Below are positions 25,160 through 34,814 of a stretch of DNA of 55,367 nt, piece by piece. A program made the translations under genes and the position numbers. Each line of letters starts with the position of its first letter. Position 1 is the stretch's first letter. This DNA is from Pelagibacteraceae bacterium AG-325-E23 (lineage in GTDB: Bacteria; Pseudomonadota; Alphaproteobacteria; Pelagibacterales; Pelagibacteraceae). The notes beneath the pieces are model-generated. The model was not told where the DNA came from. It made no database searches and saw nothing but the letters and a program-made list of their open reading frames with translations. The stretch spans positions 1-55,367 of the forward strand of contig QBYG01000009.1 of the NCBI GenBank assembly GCA_003282945.1, written 5' to 3'.

Positions 25160-26347
25160 ATGAGTACAGGAAATAATTTAGAAGAGATATATAGTAATTC
25201 TATTAAGATACTGAAAGATTTAATTGCATTTAAAACTGTATCTGGTGAAAACAATACTCAACTAATTGACTATTGTGATAACATTTTAAATTCATTGGGT
25301 GCGGTATCCTTTAGAACATACGATGAAGAGGAAAAAAGAGTAAATCTATTTTCAACTATTAAAGCTAAAAAAGAGAGTAAAAAAAAACCAATAATTTTAT
25401 CTGGTCATACTGATGTAGTGCCAGTTTCTAAAGGATGGACAACAGATCCTTTTGATGCAACAATTAAAGAAGATAAACTATTTGGTAGAGGCTCTTGTGA
25501 TATGAAAGGATTTATAGCATGTACATTGGCATATGCTCCTATATTCTCCTCATCAAATTTGGATAGAGATATTCACTTCTCATTTACTTTCGATGAGGAA
25601 ACTGCTTGCAAAGGTGCACCTATTTTAATTAAAGAGTTAAAAAAAAGGGAAATACATGATTGTATTTGTATTGTAGGTGAACCAACTAATATGAAAATAA
25701 TAGATGCACACAAAGGATGCTACGAATATACCACTTATTTTGAAGGTCTCGCAGGTCATAGTTCTCAACCAGATAAAGGTGTAAGTGCAGTTGAATTTGC
25801 AGCAAGATATGTAAATAAACTTTTAGAATTAAAAGAGAAACTTAAAGAAAGACAGCTTAAAGACTCTATCTTTGATCCTCCATACTCAACTTTACAAGTT
25901 GGTGGAATTTTTGGGGGCATAGCGCATAATGTAATTGCAGATAAATGTCATGTTAACTGGGAAACAAGGCCAGTTGTTAAAGAAGATGGAATTTTTTTAA
26001 ATGATGAAATAGATAAATTTACTAAAGAAATTCTTTTACCCGAAATGAAAAAAATTTATCCAGAGTCCTCAATTAAAAAAGATATTATTGGTGAAATAAC
26101 TGGTTTTGATAGAATTTCTAATTCAGAGGCATGCGAATTTGTTTCAAGTATAACAGGTGACAATTCTAGAGAAGTAGTTTCATTTGGAACTGAAGCAGGA
26201 CTATTTCAAGAAATTGGAATAAGTACAGTGGTATGTGGACCTGGATCTATAAAGCAAGCTCATAAGATCGATGAGTTTATAAAACTCTCTGAAATTAAAA
26301 AATGTGTTAGTTTTTTAGAAGGTATAAAAAATAAATCTTTGAATTAA
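25160..26347 (+). CDS. argE: Acetylornithine deacetylase (M20 family)
   Basis: 395 residues of the ArgE/DapE zinc hydrolase family: ILSGHTDVVPVSKGWTTDPF, GRGSCDMKGFIACTLA, FTFDEETACKGAPIL (catalytic Glu pair) and VGEPTNMKIIDAHKGCYEY, then a dimerisation domain with GHSSQPDKGVSAVEFAARYV. ArgE removes acetate from N-acetylornithine in arginine synthesis. Being near agmatinase and polyamine genes, it might act on another N-acyl diamine acid, but ArgE is the simplest reading. Its stop shares bases with the convergent aldehyde dehydrogenase stop. Confidence 0.82.
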   Translation: MSTGNNLEEIYSNSIKILKDLIAFKTVSGENNTQLIDYCDNILNSLGAVSFRTYDEEEKRVNLFSTIKAKKESKKKPIILSGHTDVVPVSKGWTTDPFDATIKEDKLFGRGSCDMKGFIACTLAYAPIFSSSNLDRDIHFSFTFDEETACKGAPILIKELKKREIHDCICIVGEPTNMKIIDAHKGCYEYTTYFEGLAGHSSQPDKGVSAVEFAARYVNKLLELKEKLKERQLKDSIFDPPYSTLQVGGIFGGIAHNVIADKCHVNWETRPVVKEDGIFLNDEIDKFTKEILLPEMKKIYPESSIKKDIIGEITGFDRISNSEACEFVSSITGDNSREVVSFGTEAGLFQEIGISTVVCGPGSIKQAHKIDEFIKLSEIKKCVSFLEGIKNKSLN

Positions 26348-27777
26348 TTCCAACCGCCAATAGATTTTACTTCTAAAAACTCTAATAAGCCTTCTTTTCC
26401 ACCTTCTCTTCCTATTCCGGAGTGTTTAAACCCTCCAAATGGAGCGTCTACAGCAAGTGAAGCCGTATTTGCAACTATCATCCCAGATCTAAGTTTTCTT
26501 GCAACTCTTTTAACTTTTTCTTGATCTTCAGTTTGAATATAGTTTGTCAAACCATATGGAGTATCATTTGCAATTTCTATTGCTTCTTGCTCTGTTTCAA
26601 ACGGAATTACAGATAATACTGGACCAAAAATCTCAGTTCTGGCAATTTCCATATTATTATTTACATCAGCAAATACAGTTGGCTTTACGTAATAACCATC
26701 TTCTAAACCATCAGGTTTTCCAGGTCCCCCTGCTATTAAATTAGCACCTTCATCTATACCCTTTTTAATTAAACCTTGAATTTTATTATATTGTGTTTCT
26801 GATATTACTGGACCAATGTGATCTCCTTCTTTTTGGGGAATATCAACTTTATATTCATTAGCAAATTTTTTTAATCTATTAACTGCATCATCATAAATTG
26901 ATTTTTCTACCAGCATTCTTGTAGGTGCATTACATGATTGGCCTGAATTTCTAAAACATCTTGCAGCTCCTCTTTCAATTGCTTCAGAATCTGCATCTTT
27001 AAAAATAATATTTGCTCCCTTTCCACCTAATTCAAGACTTACCCTCTTAAAGTCTTTTGCTGCATTTTGAGAAATTAGAGCTCCTGCTCTTGTTGAACCT
27101 GTAAAAGATATCATATTCACATCTTTGTGACTGGTCAGTGCATTACCGGTAGTTTCTCCATCACCATTAACTAAATTAAATACACCCTTTGGAAAACCTG
27201 CCTCATCAATAAGTTCTGCAAGTATTATTGATGATAAAGGTGCTAACTCAGAAGGTTTTAAAATCATAGTACACCCTGCTGCTAAAGCTGGGATTACTTT
27301 TAAACAAACTTGATTCATTGGCCAATTCCAAGGTGTTATTAATACACAAACTCCTTTGGGTTCATAAATTATTCTCTGATCTTGTGCATGATCTCCTAAA
27401 GGTTTTTCAAAATCAAAAGCCTTAAGATACTTTATAAATGATTTCGTATGACTAGCTCCTGTACCAGTTTGTAGTTTGGATGCAAAATCTTTTGGAGCAC
27501 CCATTTCCATCATTATTGCCTCTGTAGTATCATTCCATCTTTTTTTATATAACTCATAAAACTTTTCTAGTAGTTTAATCCTCTCCTCTTTTTTTGTGAA
27601 ACCCCAAGTTTGAAAAGCAGTTTTTGCAGCTGATACTGCATCATCTACGTCTTCTTTTCCACCCAATGAAATAATTGCACAACTTTTCTCTGTAGCAGGA
27701 TTTATTACTTGAATATCTTTAGAATTTTTTGGTTCTACCCAATTACCATTTATATAAAAATTTCTTTTTTCTAACAT
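26344..27777 (-). CDS. NAD(P)-dependent aldehyde dehydrogenase (copy 1)
   Basis: 477 residues with a complete ALDH active site: ITPWNWPMNQVCLKVIPALA, ELGGKGANIIF (catalytic Glu), RNSGQSCNAPTRML (catalytic Cys) and ARTEIFGPVLSVIPFE. It oxidises an aldehyde to an acid. It lies 19 bp downstream of an agmatinase-family gene, so gamma-aminobutyraldehyde or guanidinobutyraldehyde from polyamine breakdown is a plausible substrate (inference). It is clearly paralogous to the ALDH at 53262-54692: both start M-[IL]-E-K-[KR]-NFYING and share INP[AS]TE...AIISLG. Confidence 0.85.
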   Translation of the reverse strand: MLEKRNFYINGNWVEPKNSKDIQVINPATEKSCAIISLGGKEDVDDAVSAAKTAFQTWGFTKKEERIKLLEKFYELYKKRWNDTTEAIMMEMGAPKDFASKLQTGTGASHTKSFIKYLKAFDFEKPLGDHAQDQRIIYEPKGVCVLITPWNWPMNQVCLKVIPALAAGCTMILKPSELAPLSSIILAELIDEAGFPKGVFNLVNGDGETTGNALTSHKDVNMISFTGSTRAGALISQNAAKDFKRVSLELGGKGANIIFKDADSEAIERGAARCFRNSGQSCNAPTRMLVEKSIYDDAVNRLKKFANEYKVDIPQKEGDHIGPVISETQYNKIQGLIKKGIDEGANLIAGGPGKPDGLEDGYYVKPTVFADVNNNMEIARTEIFGPVLSVIPFETEQEAIEIANDTPYGLTNYIQTEDQEKVKRVARKLRSGMIVANTASLAVDAPFGGFKHSGIGREGGKEGLLEFLEVKSIGGWN

Positions 27778-27796
27778 ATATTAAGCTATCTGTTCT

Positions 27797-28753
27797 CTAG
27801 GCTTTTGCAAACAAATTTGTCAATTCATAAACAATTGTTGCGGCTGCTAAAGAAGTTACTTCTGCATGATCGTATGCTGGTGCTACTTCAACTACATCTG
27901 CTGAAACTAAGTTTAAGCCTGACAATCCTCTTATTACATTTACTATTTCTCTAGTTGTCATACCTGCTATCTCAGGTGTACCAGTTCCAGGAGCAAAAGC
28001 TGGATCTAAGACATCAATGTCTATCGACAAATATAAGGCATTGTCTCCTACTCTGTTTCTAATTCTCTCTACTATTTTATCTATACCTTCTGTTTGAAAT
28101 TCATCACAATGAATTATTTTAAAACCAAAACTTTCATCATTCTTAATATCTTCCCTGCTATAGAGTGGACCTCTTATTCCAACATGCATTGATGCATCAT
28201 CTAAAAATAAATTTTCCTCTCTAGCTCTCCTAAATGGTGTACCATGTGTATAAGGTGCTCCAAAATAAGTATCCCAGGTATCAAGGTGAGCATCAAAATG
28301 GACTAATGAAACTGGACCTTTATTCTTTTTATTAACTGCTCTAAGCAATGGAACAGCTATTGTATGATCACCACCAAGACTAATAATCCCTCCTACTTTA
28401 TTTAAAAGATCTGTAGCACCAACTTCTATTTGTTTTATAGCTTCATCAATATTAAATGGATTACAGGCAATATCTCCTGCATCAGCAACTTGTTGCACTT
28501 TAAACGGTTCAACATCGTAACTTGGGTGATAATTTGTTCTCAAATGCCTTGAAGCTTGCCTTATACTTTGAGGTCCAAATCGTGCTCCGGGTCTGTAACT
28601 AGTTCCAGAGTCAAAAGGAACTCCTACAATTGCTACATCACAACTTTCAACATCTCTTAATTCTGGCAATCTAGCAAAAGTTGATGGTCCCGCATATCTT
28701 GGTACTTTTGTTCCACTTACTGGTTGGATTGGTTTTTTATTTTTATCTTTCAA
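27797..28753 (-). CDS. speB: Agmatinase / ureohydrolase family enzyme
   Basis: 318 residues. The binuclear manganese motifs are intact: SLGGDHTIAVPLL, VHFDAHLDTW and SIDIDVLDPAFAPGTGTPE. GVPFDSGTSYRPGARFGPQSIRQ near the N-terminus is typical of agmatinase and guanidinobutyrase. The enzyme would release urea from agmatine, giving putrescine, or from a related guanidino acid. Urea has no obvious use in this window. The start overlaps the preceding small membrane gene (ATGA), and an aldehyde dehydrogenase follows. Confidence 0.82.
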   Translation of the reverse strand: MKDKNKKPIQPVSGTKVPRYAGPSTFARLPELRDVESCDVAIVGVPFDSGTSYRPGARFGPQSIRQASRHLRTNYHPSYDVEPFKVQQVADAGDIACNPFNIDEAIKQIEVGATDLLNKVGGIISLGGDHTIAVPLLRAVNKKNKGPVSLVHFDAHLDTWDTYFGAPYTHGTPFRRAREENLFLDDASMHVGIRGPLYSREDIKNDESFGFKIIHCDEFQTEGIDKIVERIRNRVGDNALYLSIDIDVLDPAFAPGTGTPEIAGMTTREIVNVIRGLSGLNLVSADVVEVAPAYDHAEVTSLAAATIVYELTNLFAKA

Positions 28754-28971
28754 TTTTTAGAGCTATTTTTATGAATAAATTCAGCTGCTTTTTTAAAATC
28801 ATTGATATTTTTCTGATACATAGAAAGCTCTTTATTTGAATTTGAAGAAACTAGAATTATTATTAAAGCAATTATAATAGCTGCAGCATAATAAAATGGC
28901 ATTTTTTTCTTCCAAGATATTAGAATTTTTGTTGCGTTGTCTGCTTGTTTTTTTGTTGGTCTATTTGGCAT
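28750..28971 (-). CDS. Small single-pass membrane protein upstream of speB
   Basis: 73 residues: a basic N-terminus (MPNRPTKKQADNATKILISWKKK shortened here to its Lys-rich character), a helix FYYAAAIIIALIIILVSS, and a hydrophilic tail ending FIHKNSSKN. Predicted topology is N-in. It overlaps speB by 4 bp and follows the FadN-like gene by 4 bp, so it is embedded in an operon and likely expressed. The family and function are unknown. Confidence 0.6.
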   Translation of the reverse strand: MPNRPTKKQADNATKILISWKKKMPFYYAAAIIIALIIILVSSNSNKELSMYQKNINDFKKAAEFIHKNSSKN

Positions 28972-28975
28972 AATG

Positions 28976-31198
28976 TTAGTTTACCAGAGGTTTACCAGTT
29001 TTCAATGTATGTTTAATTCTTTCTTGAGTTTTTTCTGTCTCAATTAGCTTCATAAATGCATCTAACTCTAATTTATATAAATCATCCTCTGATAAAGTTT
29101 TTTCTAAAGTAGTATCTCCACCACTTAAAACTTTTGCTAGCTCTTTTCCAACTTCCATACCATGATCAAGAATAATTTTTTCATTGTATAATTTTTCTAA
29201 CATTTTTACCATTTTGTCATAAACACTTTTTCCGGAAAGTTTAAATGTACATTCATCTGGTGGAGAAAAATCTTGATTATTTTGAATTATCTCTTTAGAA
29301 ACCTGTAATAAACTATTTCTACTCATTATTTTTTTATCCTCTTGTCTTAAATATTTTAATGGTTCAGCTTCAATTGGTGATGTTGCAGTTTTAGCATATC
29401 CAATAATATCAAAAACTTTTAAAGGAGCATAATCAGGATCTTTTTTTGCTTCTTCAGTTTGAGACCATCTCCAAAGCATTTCTTTACATCCTCCGCCTGC
29501 TGGAATTAATCCAACCATAGTCTCAACTAAGCCAACTACAATATTGGTATGGGATGCTACAAAATTACTTTGACATAAAACCTCAAAACCACCACCCAAT
29601 GCCAATCCTGATGGTGCTGATACAACTGGATATTTAGAATATTTTAAATGTTTGCAGGTTTCCTGAAAATATTTAACAAACTTTTCGATAGATTTAAAAT
29701 CTCCTTTGTCTGCAAAATTCATTGTGTAAGACAAGTTTACACCTGCTGAAAATTGCATAGCTTCATTTATTATTATTAAAGGTTTGTCTGTAGCATTTTT
29801 TAAGCTATCCATTGAATCATAATCTAAAGCATTAGCCTTAGTTGTGAATTCAACAATATTAAAATCATCAAATCTATAGGTCTCAGCAGAGTTATTTTTA
29901 TCTAATTTAGTTGCTCTAGGTTTTATTTTTCCTAAAGTTTCTAAATTAGTATATTGTTGTCTTTCACCATAAAAGTTTTCGTCTTTACTTTGAGATAAGT
30001 TTTCAAGAAACTTGTTATTTTCAAATGTATCTATTCTTTCGAAAAAATTCTTAACACCAATTTCTTTTAACATTTCAAAAGGTCCTTTAGACCAGTTAAA
30101 CCCTAGTCTCATTGCTTCGTCGATATCATTAAATTTATCTGTAATACCTGGAACTAAAGATGATGCATATTTAATAATCTTTGAAATTACAGACCAAGCA
30201 TATTCACCATATTTATCTTTTCTGTTTATAAGACCAACAATATCCATTTTTTCTGATCCTAAATTGAACTTTTTAGACAGCGAATATTCACCTGTTTCTA
30301 AGCTTATACCCTCTAGTATTTTTTTATTATCAGACTTATTCATTCTATAGAAACCACCCTTTCCTTTTCTCCCAGTGTATCCAGTTTCTATAAGTTTTTT
30401 AACTAATGGTATTTCTTTCGCTACAACTTGAAAATCATCAGTTTCTGGAAGTTCTTTTATAAAACTTTTTAAAACATCAGCCATCAAATCAATTCCAATT
30501 AAATCATAGAGTCCAAAAACACCTGTTTTGGGTATTCCCATTGGTCTTCCAAAAACAGCATCAGCTTCTTCAATTGTTAATTTCATTTTAAAAGCTTCAG
30601 TCATAGCCACTTGCATAGCGTAGACACCAATTCTATTTCCTAAAAATCCTGGAGTATCATTACAAATTAATGCTCCTTTTCCTAAATCTTTTTCACAAAA
30701 ACTTTTAAGTGAGTTTATTTGATCTAAATCATTATTTTCATTTTTTACAATTTCTAACAAATCCATATATCTAACTGGATTAAAGAAGTGAGTTATACAA
30801 AAATCTTTTTTTTCATCATCTGCAAGTTTCTCTGAAAGAACTTTAATTGGAATAGAAGATGTATTTGAAGAAACTATTGATCCTTTTTTTCTTTCTTTAA
30901 ATATTTTTTCATAAATATTATGTTTAATATCTATTCTCTCAACGACAGCTTCAACTATCCAGTCTGCTTCACCAACTTCATAGAAATTATCATTTATATT
31001 TCCAATATTGATATTATTTATTTTTGACTTATCTATTAATAAAGGAGGTCTAGATTTTAAAATTCTATCCCTAGCTTTTTCAGAAATTTCAGTAGTTAAG
31101 TCTAACAATGTTACTGGAACATTTGCATTGCATAATTGAGCAGCAATTCCACTGCCCATTGTTCCTGAACCTATAACTACTACTTTGTTAATTTTCAT
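28976..31198 (-). CDS. FadN-like 3-hydroxyacyl-CoA dehydrogenase / enoyl-CoA hydratase
   Basis: 740 residues. The order is dehydrogenase first: an NAD-binding motif VVIGSGTMGSGIAAQLCN, SSNTSSIPIKVLS, CITHFFNPVRYMDLLEIV, NDTPGFLGNRIG and a second helical domain to ~residue 400. A crotonase-like domain follows (FSAGVNLSYTM, ALGGGFEVLCQSN, ETMVGLIPAGGGCKEML). This is the FadN arrangement, reversed relative to E. coli FadB. It oxidises 3-hydroxyacyl-CoA and perhaps hydrates enoyl-CoA in beta-oxidation. A thiolase partner usually adjoins; here the nearest is at 43813-44937. Confidence 0.85.
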   Translation of the reverse strand: MKINKVVVIGSGTMGSGIAAQLCNANVPVTLLDLTTEISEKARDRILKSRPPLLIDKSKINNINIGNINDNFYEVGEADWIVEAVVERIDIKHNIYEKIFKERKKGSIVSSNTSSIPIKVLSEKLADDEKKDFCITHFFNPVRYMDLLEIVKNENNDLDQINSLKSFCEKDLGKGALICNDTPGFLGNRIGVYAMQVAMTEAFKMKLTIEEADAVFGRPMGIPKTGVFGLYDLIGIDLMADVLKSFIKELPETDDFQVVAKEIPLVKKLIETGYTGRKGKGGFYRMNKSDNKKILEGISLETGEYSLSKKFNLGSEKMDIVGLINRKDKYGEYAWSVISKIIKYASSLVPGITDKFNDIDEAMRLGFNWSKGPFEMLKEIGVKNFFERIDTFENNKFLENLSQSKDENFYGERQQYTNLETLGKIKPRATKLDKNNSAETYRFDDFNIVEFTTKANALDYDSMDSLKNATDKPLIIINEAMQFSAGVNLSYTMNFADKGDFKSIEKFVKYFQETCKHLKYSKYPVVSAPSGLALGGGFEVLCQSNFVASHTNIVVGLVETMVGLIPAGGGCKEMLWRWSQTEEAKKDPDYAPLKVFDIIGYAKTATSPIEAEPLKYLRQEDKKIMSRNSLLQVSKEIIQNNQDFSPPDECTFKLSGKSVYDKMVKMLEKLYNEKIILDHGMEVGKELAKVLSGGDTTLEKTLSEDDLYKLELDAFMKLIETEKTQERIKHTLKTGKPLVN

Positions 31199-31269
31199 AA
31201 TGAGAATAAAAACTTATAATGAAAAACTTATTCAAGAGCAACTTAAAGCCATTAAATATTTTAATATTA

Positions 31270-31833
31270 TTATTTAATTATTTTTGTAATTGATGGAATT
31301 ATTGCCACTGCTAGAGCAATTTTGAATAATTCACTTGGTAAAAAAGGATATAGACCACCAGCTAAAGCTTTATCATAACCAATAACTGAGCCCAAATAAC
31401 CCACCCCAACAATAAAAATTATGGAGGTTGCTAGCAAAAGAGAAAATAAACTTTTGATATATGAATCGTTAAAATTTCTTTCTGCTAAATAACCAACAAC
31501 ACCAGCTGCAATAGTCATTCCATAAAGATAGCCAGCTGTTGGACCTGTTAAATAAAATAACCCTCCACCTTTTGCAAAAACTGGAAACCCAATAGCTCCT
31601 TCAAAGAGATATAATAAAAGTGTAAAAAACGCTAACTTTGAACCAAATGTCATTCCAATTATAAAAACTGCAAAAGTTTGCATTGTCATTGGAACTGGCC
31701 AAAATGGAACTTGAACTTTTGATGAAAACGCTAGGATAAGTGTACCTATTAACATCAAAGAAATATTCTGAAAATAAATATTTATTCTAAAATCAGATAA
31801 TAAATTTTTAATCAAAGTAGAATTATTTTTCAT
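31270..31833 (-). CDS. bioY: Biotin uptake protein BioY
   Basis: 187 residues with about six membrane helices. VPFWPVPMTMQTFAVFIIGM, GAIGFPVFAKGGG and YLTGPTAGYLYGMTIAAGVVGYLAERN are signature segments of the BioY S-component. It binds biotin and imports it, with or without an ECF energising module; no ecfA/T genes are here. SAR11 cells rely on external vitamins to varying degrees, so uptake is consistent. It stands alone between the FadN-like and ABC transporter genes with 50-70 bp gaps. Confidence 0.92.
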   Translation of the reverse strand: MKNNSTLIKNLLSDFRINIYFQNISLMLIGTLILAFSSKVQVPFWPVPMTMQTFAVFIIGMTFGSKLAFFTLLLYLFEGAIGFPVFAKGGGLFYLTGPTAGYLYGMTIAAGVVGYLAERNFNDSYIKSLFSLLLATSIIFIVGVGYLGSVIGYDKALAGGLYPFLPSELFKIALAVAIIPSITKIIK

Positions 31834-31889
31834 CCTAAAAGGTATTTAAACATACTTGAATACAAATTTAAAATAATAAATATAAAACT

Positions 31890-33917
31890 TTAATTAATTT
31901 GGTCTTTTTGTAATTCTTTTAATGGTATGTGGCATCTGATAGAGTTCCCGCTTTCAGTAATTTGCCAAGGTGGTATCTCACTCTTACAAATATCACCTAA
32001 TATTCTTGAACATCTCCCTTGAAAACTACACCCTTTTTGAGGTGGCTTTTCTTCTACAATATCCTCAGCAACTAATTTTGGTTTGATATCTGGATCTGGT
32101 TCCAGCACTGCTCCTAACAAAACCTCTGTATAAGGATGTGATGGAAATTGATAAACATCTTTTGATGGTCCCACTTCACACAACCTTCCTTGATAAAGTA
32201 CAGCAACTCTATCACTTATAGCTCTTACGACAGCTAAGTCATGTGAAACAAATATATATGTAGTTCCAAAGTCTTCTTTAAGTTGTTGTAGCAAATTTAA
32301 TACAGCTGCTTGAACTGATACATCTAATGCAGATGTTACCTCATCACATAATATAATATCTGGTTTAGCTGCAAAAGCTCTTGCCACTGCAACTCTCTGT
32401 TTTTCACCACCAGATAATTGTCTGGGGTACCTGGACATATAAAATTCTCCAAGTCTTACTTTTTGTAATAGATCTATAATATTTTTTTTTAATTCTTCAC
32501 TCTTTAAACCAAAATATAACTTTAATGGTTGCGCTATTATTTCTTCAACAGTATGGTTTGGGTTTAAAGACTCATCTGGATTTTGAAAAATTAATTGAAT
32601 AATTCTTAAATCATTAGGATCTCTCTCTTTGAGGTCAGACGATAAATTTCTATTTTGATCAAATTTTATTATTCCACCTTTGGTTCTGAGTAACCCAGCA
32701 ATAGATTTAAGAATTGTTGACTTTCCACTACCTGACTCTCCAACAAGAGCTATAGTTTCACCCTTCTTAATATTAATATTAATATCTTTTACAGTTGGAT
32801 TGTCGTCAGAAATTCTATTTAACACTTGATCTAAAAGTTTTTGCTTAGCGTAACTTATTGAAACTTCTGAAAGGTTTAATATTTCTTTATCCTCCAAACT
32901 CGTCTTAATTTTATTAACAGTTTGATTAACCTGACTATGATTCATTAAACTCTTATAATTAAAACATCTAACACTTGTGTTTAATTCTTCTAAGTACTCA
33001 AGTTGAGGAGAGTTATTTTTACATTTTTCCTCTGAAAAATCGCACCTATCAAAGAAACTGCAGCCTCTATACATTGTTCCAGGTTGAGGTTGGCTACCAG
33101 GCATTGATTGTGGAAGCCCTGCTAGTGATAATTTTGGTATAGATTTAAGCAAACCATATGTATACGGATGAATTGGTTTTTTAAGAATATCTCTAGAGGG
33201 TCCCTCTAAAACTATTTCACCAGAGTACATTACAATAATACGGTCACTTACTTGAGCTATTGCTCCTAGGTCATGGCTCACATAAACCATTGATGTTCCA
33301 GTGTCTTTGGCAATGAAATTAAGCAGTTCTAAGACGTGAGCTTGTGTTGTTACATCTAAGCCAGTAGTAGGTTCATCCAATAGTAAAAGGTCAGGAGTTC
33401 CAGCTAATGCCATTGCAACTGCAACTCTTTGTTGTTGTCCCCCTGAAAGTTCATGAGGATATCGAAGAGCAATTGTTTCCGGTGAAGGAAGTCTCACTTT
33501 ATTTAACAATTCAGAAATTTTTTGTTCTCTTTCCTCTTCGTTTAAATCAGAATGCAACTGTAACGCTTCATCAATTTGATAACCTATTTTTAAATTTGGT
33601 GTCAATGCCTGTCCTGCATTTTGAGGTATCATTGCGATTTTTCTACCTCTGATTTTTTCCAAATCTCTATTTTTCATTTTTAAAAGATTTGATGAATTAA
33701 ATTCACATTCTCCACCAATAGTATAGAGACCATGCTTAACATACCCCATCATTGCTAGTGCAAGAGTACTTTTTCCAGATCCAGACTCTCCAACAATACC
33801 AACGGTTTCACCTTTTTTAATATTTGTGCTTATGTTTCTTAATATTAAAATCTCTTCACCTTTTTTACTTTTAAATCCAATAGATAAATTTTTTACTTTT
33901 TGAATTATTTCAGTCAT
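31890..33917 (-). CDS. Peptide-type ABC transporter, fused double ATPase (DppD-DppF)
   Basis: 675 residues holding two complete ATPase domains. Each has Walker A GESGSGKST, a Q-loop, an ABC signature (LSGGQQQRVAVAMALAG and LSGGEKQRVAVARAFAA), Walker B (LLLLDEPTTGLDV and IILCDEVTSALDV) and a switch His. Each is followed by the Cys-containing oligopeptide-transporter tail (GCSFFDRCDF...C and GCSFQGRCSR...C). It powers the permeases encoded just upstream. Fusion of the D and F subunits is common in alphaproteobacteria. The substrate is set by the binding protein at 35854-37341. Confidence 0.92.
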   Translation of the reverse strand: MTEIIQKVKNLSIGFKSKKGEEILILRNISTNIKKGETVGIVGESGSGKSTLALAMMGYVKHGLYTIGGECEFNSSNLLKMKNRDLEKIRGRKIAMIPQNAGQALTPNLKIGYQIDEALQLHSDLNEEEREQKISELLNKVRLPSPETIALRYPHELSGGQQQRVAVAMALAGTPDLLLLDEPTTGLDVTTQAHVLELLNFIAKDTGTSMVYVSHDLGAIAQVSDRIIVMYSGEIVLEGPSRDILKKPIHPYTYGLLKSIPKLSLAGLPQSMPGSQPQPGTMYRGCSFFDRCDFSEEKCKNNSPQLEYLEELNTSVRCFNYKSLMNHSQVNQTVNKIKTSLEDKEILNLSEVSISYAKQKLLDQVLNRISDDNPTVKDININIKKGETIALVGESGSGKSTILKSIAGLLRTKGGIIKFDQNRNLSSDLKERDPNDLRIIQLIFQNPDESLNPNHTVEEIIAQPLKLYFGLKSEELKKNIIDLLQKVRLGEFYMSRYPRQLSGGEKQRVAVARAFAAKPDIILCDEVTSALDVSVQAAVLNLLQQLKEDFGTTYIFVSHDLAVVRAISDRVAVLYQGRLCEVGPSKDVYQFPSHPYTEVLLGAVLEPDPDIKPKLVAEDIVEEKPPQKGCSFQGRCSRILGDICKSEIPPWQITESGNSIRCHIPLKELQKDQIN

Positions 33918-33919
33918 TT

Positions 33920-34813
33920 TTAAACAGGCGCTTTTGTTGATCTATCTATACCTAATGCTTTAGCGAAAGCATCAGCTGTCAAATTGATGCCGATTATTAA
34001 GCTGCTTAAACCAACAATTGGAGCTATCACTGACCAATAAGCAAAAGACATTAAACCTCTTGCGTTTGATATCATCAATCCCCAATCTGGAGTTGGAGGA
34101 CTAACACCAAAACCTAGGAATGACAAAGAACTAAAGCCAAGTAGCATCCATGACCATCTCATTGCACCTTCCACTAAAATTGCATCTCTTACGTTTGGAA
34201 TTATCTCATTCCATATTATAGAAAAATTACTATGCCCTCTTGCTCTAGCGGATACAATAAAGTCTTTTGCAATAACATCATGGGTAGCAGCTCTTGCTAC
34301 TCTTACAATTCCTTTACCATAAAAAAAACCTAAAGCAGGTATCAGTACCTCAGTTGATGTACCCAACAAAGATACAATTAACAACATTGCTAATATCCAC
34401 GGTATAGATAAAAATGCATCAACAATTCTCATCACTATATCGTCAGTTTTTCCACCAACCAGTCCACAAAAAATTCCTAACAGACCACCCCAAAGTAGTG
34501 CTATCAAAGATCCAAAGAAAGTAATTGTTAAAGCTGTTCTTCCACCTAAAATTGTTCTAGTAAAAACATCTCTTCCAAGATCATCAGTTCCAAACCAATA
34601 CTCAGCCGAAGGAGCCTGTAGCATTAAAGTTGGGTTAATTGCTTTAAAATCATATGGCGCAATATAAGGGCTAATAAATGCAAGAATTACATGGAAAATT
34701 AATATACTTAAGCCAATAAATCCTGATGGTCTTGAGGCCATTGTAATTATTATTTCAGATAATTTTGCCAAATTACTTTTCTTTTCTTCCTGATAAATAT
34801 TATCTAATTTCAT
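33920..34813 (-). CDS. Peptide-type ABC transporter permease (DppC-like)
   Basis: 297 residues with a short N-terminal cytoplasmic part, about six helices and the DppC family pattern: PYDFKAINPTLMLQAPSAEYWFGTDDLGRDVF, shown here only in part as FGTDDLGRDVFTR, and an EAA loop (ARARGHSNFSIIWNEIIPN). It forms half of the inner-membrane channel with the next permease. One base separates it from the DppB-like gene and two from the ATPase gene. Confidence 0.9.
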   Translation of the reverse strand: MKLDNIYQEEKKSNLAKLSEIIITMASRPSGFIGLSILIFHVILAFISPYIAPYDFKAINPTLMLQAPSAEYWFGTDDLGRDVFTRTILGGRTALTITFFGSLIALLWGGLLGIFCGLVGGKTDDIVMRIVDAFLSIPWILAMLLIVSLLGTSTEVLIPALGFFYGKGIVRVARAATHDVIAKDFIVSARARGHSNFSIIWNEIIPNVRDAILVEGAMRWSWMLLGFSSLSFLGFGVSPPTPDWGLMISNARGLMSFAYWSVIAPIVGLSSLIIGINLTADAFAKALGIDRSTKAPV

Positions 34814-34814
34814 A

